A stretch of 64,000 bases of DNA from Sphingomonas sp. IW22 (GTDB lineage Bacteria > Pseudomonadota > Alphaproteobacteria > Sphingomonadales > Sphingomonadaceae). The notes under the pieces are model-generated. The model ran no database searches. It had not been told where the DNA came from and was given only the letters and a program-made list of their open reading frames with translations. This document shows, in pieces, positions 7,312 to 15,301 of this stretch (the first letter of the stretch is position 1; every line of letters begins with the position of its first letter). The translations under genes were made by a program, and so were the position numbers. The stretch covers positions 248,001 through 312,000 of the forward strand of contig NZ_JBGGWB010000002.1 of NCBI RefSeq assembly GCF_041321155.1, read 5' to 3'.

Positions 7312-9588
7312 ATGGGACATTGGCTGGCAAGCCGGCGGTCGGTTCAGGCCGCCGGGCATCTGACGCGATTCGATCCGCGATTCTGGACGGTCGATTTCCC
7401 GCGACCGATGATGGCGAGCGTGGTGACGACCGCGCCCGACGCGCTGCGCGTCGATGCGGTATTTTACCGCGCGGGCGATCTGGCGGGCTTGATCTGGGAC
7501 AGCGTCGATCGCTGGGACCATGTGCTGACGGCATATGAGACGGACCGCGACTATCGCGGGTGCGTGCTGTCGTTTCGGTGGCGGTCGGGCGGCGTGCTGA
7601 CGCTGGATGCGATCAACGGGCCGACGCTGACGATCGAGGGGCGCGACGCGGGCGGCAATCCCCGCGCCTGGTATGTGCGGCTGTGGAACCATGCCAGCGG
7701 CACGCCGGAGGATGCGCGTGTCACGCTCGATTTCGATGTGCTGACGGGCGGGTTCCAGTTACCGGACGAGGCCGACCCGGTGTACGCGGGCGATATCGAC
7801 CGGATGTTCGTGTCGCTGGTGCCGCCTGCTTATGTCGAGGGGAGCGAAGCGGCGATTGCGCCCGCCGAGGGGTGGGTCGAGTTGACCGACATAAGCTGTA
7901 CCGGCGCGCGTTCGGTGCTGACCGTCGGCGAATGCGTGGTGCCCGAACACGGGGTGCGGATCGCGACCGGATATGACGACAGCTATAACCTGACGCCCGA
8001 GCGGATGATGCGCAACATCGAGCTGCTGGGGTATCGCGGCGTCATCAACCACTATGTCGGGATGAGCCATTATTTCCGGCTGGAGCATGCATCCGGCGGG
8101 TTGTTCGCCAGCCTGGCCGGGGGCGTGCTGAACCGGCCGTGCGCGGCGTGGCATCGTGATTTCGCCGAACGGGCGGCGGCGAGCGGGCGGGGGATCATCT
8201 GGTCGCTGAGTTATGAGCTGTTCGACGCGCATTGCTGGGGCGATTGGAAACAGCGCGCGGCCGATGGCAGCTCGGCGCTGACCGGGTGGGAGCCGCCTTC
8301 GGCGTTGCTGAGCCCCGCAAATGCGGGCGCGATGGGGTATCTGGCGCAGGTGGCGCAGGCCTTTGCCGCGATTGCCGTAGCGGCGGGGCTGGCGATGCGG
8401 TTTCAGGTGGGGGAGCCTTGGTGGTGGGTGCGCGCCGACGGCACGCCATGCCTGTACGACGCCGCCGCTGTCGCGGCCTTTGGTGGCGATCCGCCGGTGA
8501 TTGCCAGCCTGAAGGCGCCGCTGTCGGCGGAACAGGTGGCGTTGCTGGACCAGGCGGGGGCGATGCTGGCCGCGTCGACGGCGGCGCTGTGCGAGGCGGT
8601 GCGGGCGGTGGCGCCGGGGGCGGAGACGCTGCTGCTGGCGTATCTGCCCACGATCCTCGACGCGACGATGCCGGAGGCGAAGCGCGCAAATCTGCCGATC
8701 GGCTGGGCGAAGCCTGCGTTCGATGTGTTGCAGCTTGAGGATTATGACTGGGCGGCGACCGGCAATGAACGGGCGAGCGCGCGAGGCGTGGCGCTGGCCG
8801 AATTGCGGCTGAACTATCCGGTGGACCAGCAGCATTATCTGGCGGGCTTCGTCCTGCGTCCCGACCAGCGCGAGCAGTGGCACGCGATTGCCCATGCCGC
8901 GCGCGTCGGGCGGCGGCGGGGGGTCGCGGAGACATTCTACTGGGCGCTGCCGCAGGTGCTGCGCGACGGATTTGTCCATTTCGACGAGGAGGATGAAACG
9001 GTGCAGGCGTTTGATGACGTGCTGTTCCCGCTGGCGCTGGGCGCCGAGGCGGAAGTGGCGCCAGAGACGGCGACGGCGATCCTGACGGCGAGCGGTGGGC
9101 ATGAGCGGCGCAATGTCGGCTGGGCCGAACCGCGCACCCGGTACGATGTCGGGCCGGGTGTGCGATCGGAGGCGGATATTGCCGAACTGCTCGCCTTTTT
9201 CCGTGCGCGGATGGGGCCGGCACGCGGTTTTCGCCTGCGCGACCCGTTCGACCATGCGGGCACGGACGAGGCGATCGGGACGGGCGACGGCCACACGATG
9301 CGCTTTGCGCTGACCAAGGGCTATGGCGAAATGCGGCGGCGGATCACGCGGCCGGTGGCGGGCAGCGTGCGGGTGGCGGTCGACGGGGTGGAGACGCAGG
9401 CCTTCTCGCTCGATCCTGGCGGGTTGGTGACGTTCGACGTGCCACCGGGTGCCGGGGCGGCGATCACCGCCAGTTTCGAGTTCGACGTGGCGGTGCGTTT
9501 TGCCGAGGACCGGCTGAGCGTGAGCCGCGCGACGTTCATGGCGGGGGAGGCACCGTCGGTACCGCTGATCGAGCTGCGCGAGGCATGA
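7312..9588 (+). CDS. GTA distal tail protein (DUF2460, g12-like) with large N-terminal TIM-barrel-like extension
   Basis: A 758-residue protein with GGAGA before its ATG. Residues about 567-758 form the DUF2460/TIGR02217 distal tail domain (VGPGVRSEADIAELLAFFRAR, GFRLRDPFDH, RRITRPVAGSVRVAV), which on its own is about 200 residues in RcGTA g12. The first ~560 residues are extra and read like an N-terminal beta domain plus a glycosidase-like alpha/beta barrel: IIWSLSYELFD near 297, QVGEPWWW with E368, and LQLEDYDW near 474-480. The extension resembles the non-contractile tail sheath / TIM-barrel proteins of some siphophages; enzymatic activity is unproven. The frame is open throughout with no sign of a junction artefact, and its stop overlaps g13 by four bases. 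Confidence 0.85.
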   Translation: MGHWLASRRSVQAAGHLTRFDPRFWTVDFPRPMMASVVTTAPDALRVDAVFYRAGDLAGLIWDSVDRWDHVLTAYETDRDYRGCVLSFRWRSGGVLTLDAINGPTLTIEGRDAGGNPRAWYVRLWNHASGTPEDARVTLDFDVLTGGFQLPDEADPVYAGDIDRMFVSLVPPAYVEGSEAAIAPAEGWVELTDISCTGARSVLTVGECVVPEHGVRIATGYDDSYNLTPERMMRNIELLGYRGVINHYVGMSHYFRLEHASGGLFASLAGGVLNRPCAAWHRDFAERAAASGRGIIWSLSYELFDAHCWGDWKQRAADGSSALTGWEPPSALLSPANAGAMGYLAQVAQAFAAIAVAAGLAMRFQVGEPWWWVRADGTPCLYDAAAVAAFGGDPPVIASLKAPLSAEQVALLDQAGAMLAASTAALCEAVRAVAPGAETLLLAYLPTILDATMPEAKRANLPIGWAKPAFDVLQLEDYDWAATGNERASARGVALAELRLNYPVDQQHYLAGFVLRPDQREQWHAIAHAARVGRRRGVAETFYWALPQVLRDGFVHFDEEDETVQAFDDVLFPLALGAEAEVAPETATAILTASGGHERRNVGWAEPRTRYDVGPGVRSEADIAELLAFFRARMGPARGFRLRDPFDHAGTDEAIGTGDGHTMRFALTKGYGEMRRRITRPVAGSVRVAVDGVETQAFSLDPGGLVTFDVPPGAGAAITASFEFDVAVRFAEDRLSVSRATFMAGEAPSVPLIELREA

Positions 9589-10403
9589 GCGCGCCCGAAT
9601 GGCTGGCGGCCGAATGCGCCACCATCGCCTTTTGCTGGCGCGTTGAGCGGGTGGACGGGGTGGCGATCGGCCTGACATCGCACGACCGCGATCTGGTCTT
9701 CGACGGGATGGTGCACCGCGCGGCACCGGGCATCAGCCCGTCGGCGATCCGCCGCTCGGACGGGCTGGAGGCCGACAGCATGGATGTGACCGGCGCGCTG
9801 ACCCACGACGCGATCGCGGAGCGCGACCTGCTGGCCGGGCGGTGGGACGGCGCGGGCGTGACGATCCTGGCGGTCGACTGGACCGATCCGGCCAACCGTG
9901 TCGAGCTGGGCCGCGGCACGATCGGTGCGATCGAGACGGCGGACGGCGGCTTTACCGCCGAATTGCGCGGGGCGACCGCCGCGCTGGATGCGCCGGTTGC
10001 CGAGCTGACATCCCCCGAATGCCGGGCCGAGCTGGGCGACGGGCGGTGCCGGGTGGCGATGGCGGCGGGGCGGCGGATCGTGCGCATCGTGGCGGCGGAG
10101 GGCAATCGACTGACGGTGGATGCGGCGGAGCCGGTGGCGGACGCTTATGGCAGCGGTCGGCTGCGCTGGCTGGACGGTGCCAATTCGGGAATGGCGGCGG
10201 CGATCGACCGGTCGGCGGGCGCGGACATGACCTTGCGCTTGCCGCCGCGATTGCCGGTGCGGCCGGGCGACCGGGTGGAGCTGATCCAGGGGTGCGACAA
10301 GCGGCTGGAGACGTGCGTCGCCCGATTTGCCAACGCCGCCAATTTCCGGGGCGAGCCGTTCCTGCCGGGCATCGACCTGTTGACCCGTTATCCCGGCGCA
10401 TGA
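9585..10403 (+). CDS. GTA tail hub protein (DUF2163, g13-like)
   Basis: A 272-residue baseplate hub protein, coupled to the previous gene by ATGA. The DUF2163 pattern is clear: THDRDLVFDGMVHRAAPG and the C-terminal GCDKRLETC...NFRGEPFLPG. Four cysteines, C146 and C155 (SPECRAELGDGRC) plus C237 and C244, are arranged as in RcGTA hub proteins, which are reported to bind an iron-sulfur cluster. Conservation of all four supports a folded, selected protein rather than a decaying prophage part. Confidence 0.92.
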   Translation: MSAPEWLAAECATIAFCWRVERVDGVAIGLTSHDRDLVFDGMVHRAAPGISPSAIRRSDGLEADSMDVTGALTHDAIAERDLLAGRWDGAGVTILAVDWTDPANRVELGRGTIGAIETADGGFTAELRGATAALDAPVAELTSPECRAELGDGRCRVAMAAGRRIVRIVAAEGNRLTVDAAEPVADAYGSGRLRWLDGANSGMAAAIDRSAGADMTLRLPPRLPVRPGDRVELIQGCDKRLETCVARFANAANFRGEPFLPGIDLLTRYPGA

Positions 10404-10789
10404 GGCGCGGGGATGCGGCCGCACGGGCGGCCCGCGCGCTGGTGGGCGCGCGCTTTCGCCTGCACGGGCGCGATCCGGCGACGGGGCTGGATTGCGTGGG
10501 CGTCGCGGCAGCGGCGCTGGGGTGCCCGGCGCCCGCCGACTATGCGATGCGGACCGGGGATGCCGACCGGGCGGCCATGGCGCTGGCGGCGGCGGGGCTG
10601 GGGCGGGTCGCGCACGGAGCGCCCGGCGACGTGGTGCTGATGCGCAGCGGGCCGGGACAGCTGCACCTGGCGGTGCTGACCGACAGCGGGATGATCCATG
10701 CCGACGCTTCGCTTCGCCGCGTGGTCGAGCGGCCGGGCGCGCCGCCATGGCCGGTGATCGGCGCGTGGCGTGGAGAGAAAGAGGGCTGA
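10400..10789 (+). CDS. GTA NlpC/P60 cell-wall peptidase (g14-like)
   Basis: A 129-residue peptidase predicted to open the recipient's peptidoglycan during DNA entry. Catalytic candidates are C32 (GLDCVGVA) and H89 (GQLHLAVL), with H100 (MIHADA) as a possible third member. The start ATG at 10400 overlaps the g13 stop; the longer frame upstream is a shadow of g13. A GAGGG sequence near its end serves the next gene. The core is short, with no extra binding domain. Confidence 0.9.
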   Translation: MRRGDAAARAARALVGARFRLHGRDPATGLDCVGVAAAALGCPAPADYAMRTGDADRAAMALAAAGLGRVAHGAPGDVVLMRSGPGQLHLAVLTDSGMIHADASLRRVVERPGAPPWPVIGAWRGEKEG

Positions 10790-10790
10790 C

Positions 10791-12941
10791 ATGGCGACAT
10801 TGATCCTGACGACGGTCGGCACCGCGATCGGCGGGCCGATCGGCGGCGCACTGGGCGCGATTGCCGGCGGAGCAATCGACCGCACGATCATGCGGCCGGC
10901 CGCGAGGACCGGGCCGCGGCTGAACGAGCTGAAGGTCCAGACATCCTCTTACGGCGCCGAAATCCCGCATCTGTTCGGGACGATCCGGGTGGCGGGGACG
11001 GTGATCTGGGCTACCGACCTGATCGAAACGCGCGCGACCGATGGCGGAGGCAAGGGCGCGCCGGACACGATCCGATACAGCTATTCGGCCTCTTTCGCGG
11101 TGCTGCTGTCGGCCGGGGCGATCCGGGGCGTCCGGCGCATATGGGCTGACGGCAAGCTGCTGCGCGGCGCGGCGGGGGACTTCAAATCCGCCACGGGCTT
11201 TCGCCTTTATACCGGCGACGAGGGGCAGGCGCCCGACCCGTTGATCGCGAGCGCCGTTCGCGTCGACCGGGCAACGGCAATGCGGGGACAGGCCTATGCC
11301 GTGTTCGAGGGGATGGCGCTGGCCGACTATGCCAATCGCATCCCGTCGCTGACGTTCGAGGTGGAGGCGGATGCCGGCTCCGTTGACGCAGGTGTCATTG
11401 CGGCCGCGATTGCCGAGGGGGGCGTCGCGGGTGAAGCGGCGCTGACGCCGGGGATGGACGGCTTTTCCGCTCATGGCGGCAGCCGACGCGCCGTGGCGGA
11501 GATGCTGGCGAGCGCGACAGGCGCCTGGTTCGCGCCGCTTGGCGATCGGCTGGCGATGCGTGCTGGCGAAGGGGGCGCCGTGGCGGTGGCCGACAGCGGC
11601 TGTGGCGGTGCGCGGGGCGTGCGGGCGATCAGTGCGGGCGATCAGGCGCCGCGCGTGGTGACGATCGGTCATTATGATGCGGCGCGCGACTATCAGGCGG
11701 GCCTTCAGCGCGCGACGCGGACCGGGGGCGGCTGGCGCGAGCAGCATGTCGAATTGCCGGCGGTGATGTCCGCCGAAGCTGCGAAGCGGACGGCGGCGGC
11801 AATACTGGTCCGGGCGGAGGCCGACCGGTGGCGGCGGCGCGTGTATCCGGGCTGGGCGGGGCTGGCCATCGCCCCGGGCGATCGGGTCGCGGTTGAGGGC
11901 GATGCCACACCCTATCGCGTCACTGGCTGGAGCCTTGAGGGGATGGCCGTCGAGCTGGAGCTGGCCCCCATCGCGGTCGCCACCGCCTCTGCCGCGGCGT
12001 CGGCGGGTGCGCCGGTCGTGGCGCCGGACCGCGTACATGGGCGCACCATCCTGATCGCGGCGGAACTGCAGCCCCTGACCGGTGACCTGCCCGCGCGGCC
12101 GCAAGTGTCGATCATGGCGGCGGGAACGGCGCCGGGGTGGCGGGGCGCGAGCCTGTTGCAGAGCGACGATGGCGGGTCGAGCTGGCGCACCGCCGGGCAA
12201 TTGCGCGCGCCGTCGGTGATGGGCGAGGTCGTCGTGCCGCCGGGGTCGGCGCTGGCGGGGATCGAGGATCGGGCCAATACGATCGTCGTCGAACTGGCCC
12301 ATGCGGAAATGGCGCTGGCGGGCGCCGATGCGGTTGCGCTGGACCGGGGCGGCAATCTGGCGCTGGTCGGCAATGAGCTGATCCAATTCGCGCGGGCCGA
12401 GGCGTTGGGCGGCCGGCGCTGGCGCCTCCACCGGCTGTGGCGTGGGCGGCGGGGTACGGAAGGAGCGATCGCGGCGCATGTCGCTGGTGAGCGCTTTACC
12501 TTGTTGCAGGCTGACAACGTGATGGTGTTGCCGGTGGACCCGCCTATCGGCGCCACGCTTGTCTTTGCCGCGACCGGCGTTGGTGACGGGGACGAGCCGG
12601 TGTCCGTCGCAACGACATTGACGGGCGCATCGGTAGTGCCGCCGTCGCCCGTCCATGGTCGCTTGCTCCCGACAAGCGACGGCGGGCTGAGGGTTGAGTG
12701 GCAACGCCGCAGCCGTGCCGGCTGGCACTGGATCGACGGTGTCGATGCGCCGCTGATCGAAGAACGGGAGCGGTACCGGGTGACGCTGATCCGGGTCGGG
12801 GCCGGGCCGATGGTGCTGGAGACCGACAGGCCCGCCGTGACCCTGAATGCCGCCGAGTGCGTGGGCCTGACCGCAATCGAGATCGTGCAGATCGGCACCC
12901 ACGGCGCATCGCTGCCGCACGTCATCATGCTGGAGGAATAG
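10791..12941 (+). CDS. GTA tail tip / host-specificity protein (g15-like, short form)
   Basis: A 716-residue central tail tip protein. The N-terminus contains a glycine-rich hydrophobic stretch (TAIGGPIGGALGAIAGG), then SYGAEIPHLFGTIRVAGTVIWATDLIE, typical of g15 and related megatron proteins. A Phage-tail_3-like middle (RWRRRVYPGWAGLAIAPGDRV) and a C-terminal beta-rich region (RLHRLWRGRRGTEGAI) follow. RcGTA g15 is about 1300 residues because it also carries a TIM-barrel domain; no such block is visible here. The start ATG is 10791, one base after the previous stop; an earlier in-frame start at 10770 lies within the peptidase gene. Confidence 0.88.
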   Translation: MATLILTTVGTAIGGPIGGALGAIAGGAIDRTIMRPAARTGPRLNELKVQTSSYGAEIPHLFGTIRVAGTVIWATDLIETRATDGGGKGAPDTIRYSYSASFAVLLSAGAIRGVRRIWADGKLLRGAAGDFKSATGFRLYTGDEGQAPDPLIASAVRVDRATAMRGQAYAVFEGMALADYANRIPSLTFEVEADAGSVDAGVIAAAIAEGGVAGEAALTPGMDGFSAHGGSRRAVAEMLASATGAWFAPLGDRLAMRAGEGGAVAVADSGCGGARGVRAISAGDQAPRVVTIGHYDAARDYQAGLQRATRTGGGWREQHVELPAVMSAEAAKRTAAAILVRAEADRWRRRVYPGWAGLAIAPGDRVAVEGDATPYRVTGWSLEGMAVELELAPIAVATASAAASAGAPVVAPDRVHGRTILIAAELQPLTGDLPARPQVSIMAAGTAPGWRGASLLQSDDGGSSWRTAGQLRAPSVMGEVVVPPGSALAGIEDRANTIVVELAHAEMALAGADAVALDRGGNLALVGNELIQFARAEALGGRRWRLHRLWRGRRGTEGAIAAHVAGERFTLLQADNVMVLPVDPPIGATLVFAATGVGDGDEPVSVATTLTGASVVPPSPVHGRLLPTSDGGLRVEWQRRSRAGWHWIDGVDAPLIEERERYRVTLIRVGAGPMVLETDRPAVTLNAAECVGLTAIEIVQIGTHGASLPHVIMLEE

Positions 12942-12945
12942 CGAC

Positions 12946-13449
12946 ATGGCCGACGAAACCACTTTGCGCCACGCTTTGCCGTTGATCGCGGCGGGACAGG
13001 CACAAAAGGAGATGACGCATAATGAGGCGCTGGCGCGGCTGGACATGCTGGTCATGGCGGCTGCGATCGACCTGGCCGACATTCCACCTGCCGACCCTGT
13101 GGCGGGCGAATGCTGGATCGTCGGGCAGTCGCCGACCGGCGCGTGGAGCGACAGCGCGGGCAAGCTGGCGGGCTGGACGCCGAACGGCTGGCGCTATGCC
13201 GATCCGCGAGAGGGCATGACCGTCTGGCTGATCGCCAGCCAGTGCGTTGCTGCCTGGCGGCAGGGGCTGTGGCGTGTTGGCGAGGTGACGGCCACCGCCC
13301 TGCACATCGGCGGGCAGCAGGTCGTCGGCGCAAGGCAGGACGCTATTCCCGCGCCGACAGGCGGGGCCAATCCCGACGCGGAAGCACGTGTCGCCATCGA
13401 CCGGATCCTTGATGCGCTGAAGGCCCATGGTCTGGTCGCAACAGCTTGA
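12946..13449 (+). CDS. DUF2793 protein at end of GTA cluster
   Basis: A 167-residue protein with GGAGG upstream. The N-terminal LRHALPLIAAGQAQKEMTHNEA is the signature of DUF2793, found at the end of GTA or prophage tail clusters in alphaproteobacteria. The middle, GECWIVGQSPTGAWSDSAGKLAG, resembles a surface-exposed beta domain. It probably sits at the tail tip or fibre; a role in receptor or glycan binding is inference. Last gene of the cluster, ending 106 bases before the OmpA gene; no strong terminator was found in that gap. Confidence 0.83.
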   Translation: MADETTLRHALPLIAAGQAQKEMTHNEALARLDMLVMAAAIDLADIPPADPVAGECWIVGQSPTGAWSDSAGKLAGWTPNGWRYADPREGMTVWLIASQCVAAWRQGLWRVGEVTATALHIGGQQVVGARQDAIPAPTGGANPDAEARVAIDRILDALKAHGLVATA

Positions 13450-13555
13450 TCTGTGTTGTTTTAGCAACAGGGGCCAGATTTGTTTCGCTTGCGTGGAAAC
13501 CAAGCCAAATGTAGGGAGTTTGCGCTGTCCGTAGTGACAACCGAGAAAGGGGATT

Positions 13556-14668
13556 ATGATGCGGAAGCTTGCCGTAGCCGTGGCGCTTGCGACCACGGCT
13601 CTCAGCACGCCTGCCTTCGCCCGCGATGGTGCGTGGTATGTAGGCGTTGAAGGCGGTGCGATGATTGTCGAAGATATCGACTTCGCCCTCGCCGACACTG
13701 ACACTCAGGTGCTCAGCACCGATTCTAACTATGGCTGGGATGTCGACGGTATCGTCGGCTATGACTTCGGCGCGTTCCGTCTGGAAACCGAAGTCGGCTA
13801 TCGTCGCGCTGCTGCTGAAGAGCATCAGACCTCGGTGGCTCTGGCCGGAATTCCCGCAGGCATCTATGGCGAGGACCGTTCGTTCGGCCGCGCCTCGGCG
13901 CTCAGCTTCATGCTGAACGGCTTGCTGGACTTCGGTGAAGATGACGGGATCCAGGGCTTCGTCGGCGGTGGTGCCGGTGTTGCTCGCGTCAAGTACGAGA
14001 ACTACGGCATCGCGCCGGTCAACCTGCTTGACGACAGCGACACCGTGTTCGCGTGGCAGGCGATTGCAGGCGTTCGCGCGCCGATCAGCGACAACATCGA
14101 CGTTTCGCTGAAGTATCGCTTCTTCAACGCCGACAATGTGACGACGGTCGCCAACACTGGCGATGCGGTTGACTCGCGCTTCCGTTCGCACAGCCTGCTG
14201 GGTGGCGTGGTGTTCAACTTCGGCGAACCGACCCCGCCTCCGCCGCCGCCTCCGCCCCCGCCTCCGCCTCCGCCCCCGCCGCCGCCTCCGCCTCCGCCGC
14301 CGCCGGCTGAAGTGGTCTGCACGCCGGGGCCGTACATCGTGTTCTTCGAGTGGGATCGCTCGGACATCACGCCTGAAGCGGCAAGCATCCTCGACAACGC
14401 GATCTCGGCCTACCAGAACTGCGGTAACGCGCAGGTCATGCTGGCCGGTCACGCCGACAAGTCGGGTGCCGCTTCGTACAACGTCGGTCTGTCGCAGCGT
14501 CGCGCCGATGCGACCCGTGCGTACATGTCGGGCCGTGGCATCCCCGATGGCAGCATCTCGACCGAAGCGTTCGGTGAATCGCAGCCTCGCGTCGACACCG
14601 CCGATGGTGTGCGCGAACTGCAGAACCGTCGCGTGGAAGTCACCTACGGTCCCGGCGCGGGCATGTAA
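13556..14668 (+). CDS. OmpA-family outer membrane protein with polyproline linker
   Basis: A 370-residue envelope protein. A signal peptide covers residues 1-22 (cleavage after STPAFA), followed by an eight-strand-type porin domain (WYVGVEGGAMI to GVVFNFG), then 24 consecutive prolines at residues 227-250. The C-terminal OmpA peptidoglycan-binding domain contains GHADKSGAASYNVGLSQRRA. It anchors the outer membrane to the wall. Codon use differs from the GTA genes upstream, with many T-ending codons, as expected of a highly expressed gene. AAAGGGG precedes two adjacent ATG codons, so the start could be 13559. A strong terminator follows. Confidence 0.93.
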   Translation: MMRKLAVAVALATTALSTPAFARDGAWYVGVEGGAMIVEDIDFALADTDTQVLSTDSNYGWDVDGIVGYDFGAFRLETEVGYRRAAAEEHQTSVALAGIPAGIYGEDRSFGRASALSFMLNGLLDFGEDDGIQGFVGGGAGVARVKYENYGIAPVNLLDDSDTVFAWQAIAGVRAPISDNIDVSLKYRFFNADNVTTVANTGDAVDSRFRSHSLLGGVVFNFGEPTPPPPPPPPPPPPPPPPPPPPPPPPAEVVCTPGPYIVFFEWDRSDITPEAASILDNAISAYQNCGNAQVMLAGHADKSGAASYNVGLSQRRADATRAYMSGRGIPDGSISTEAFGESQPRVDTADGVRELQNRRVEVTYGPGAGM

Positions 14669-14697
14669 TCGCGCCGGTCCCGATGGGACTGGAAATT

Positions 14698-14730
14698 GGG
14701 GAGGTCGGGCAACCGGCCTCCCCTTTTTTA
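14698..14730 (+). terminator. Rho-independent terminator after OmpA gene
   Basis: GGGGAGGTCGG (14698-14708) pairs with CCGGCCTCCCC (14713-14723) across a GCAA loop, with one T-G wobble. Six T follow at 14724-14729. This is a strong intrinsic terminator 30 bases after the OmpA stop codon. Confidence 0.92.
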
Positions 14731-15301
14731 TTGTGCGAAGTCAGGCGGCTCTGCACGGACTTATGCGAGTGCCGCGCTTGGCGGGTGCCGAAGCGCAAGG
14801 CGGCGTGGTCGCATCGAACCCGCGATGTGGCCCGGTCTGAATGTTGAACGGTTGCAGGAGGGGCCGCCCGGAGCCGATGGGCCTCAGTCGGGCAGGACGC
14901 GTCGGCGACAACTGAAGCTGTCAAACGCCGTGTTGCCGTCCGAAGACCGCGCTGCGTTCGACCCGACAGCGGCGGCAATCACGCCTTCCATACGCGTTAA
15001 TCGAACTCGCAGGGCGCAACCCCATCCTGTCCGGCGGAGCAGAGGTTCGCTGATCGCGCAAGCAATGCGCCGGGCGGAGCGTGGATGGCGGTTCGGCCGA
15101 TCTGCTATCGTCGCTGGGCATTCTGGTGCGTATGTTGCTCGTTAGGCAGATCGCGCCCAGGGCTTGGCCTGATCATTTGAGTCAGTGTGTGGGTCCGCTA
15201 CCGCCATTCACCGCCAGCCTGTTCAGCTACCGCGCGAAGTGCGCGCCTGATCCCGCCAAGGTCCGGTAAGATGCGGGCGTGGCAACGGCTCGACCACAAG
15301 A
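14731..15301. other. 571-base stretch without a recognisable gene
   Basis: No ORF here gives believable protein sequence; the candidates are arginine-rich shadows lacking ribosome binding sites. A GGGTTCGAT sequence on the minus strand (around 14815-14825) recalls a tRNA T-loop, but no cloverleaf could be built around it. No clear terminator for nrdR was found. The region may be decayed sequence, hold the 3' region of nrdR, or encode an unrecognised small RNA. Confidence 0.5.

Noticed and set aside
9321..13163. Very long minus-strand ORF (about 1280 codons) across g12-g15
   Set aside because: It is antisense to well-supported GTA genes, is rich in Arg, His and Pro, and has no family pattern; such shadows are expected in GC-rich genes.
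1..13449. Active prophage
   Set aside because: No integrase, replication, repressor or lysis genes, and the gene order is that of GTA clusters.
13450..13555. Short TGTTG/CAACA hairpin after the DUF2793 gene as a terminator
   Set aside because: Only five base pairs, weak, and followed by GGGGCC rather than a T run.
14234..14305. CCG/CCT/CCC repeat tract as a CRISPR or simple satellite
   Set aside because: It lies inside the OmpA-family reading frame as a proline linker and has no spacer structure.
14800..14840. tRNA-like T-loop sequence on the minus strand
   Set aside because: No acceptor stem, anticodon arm or D-arm could be paired around it.
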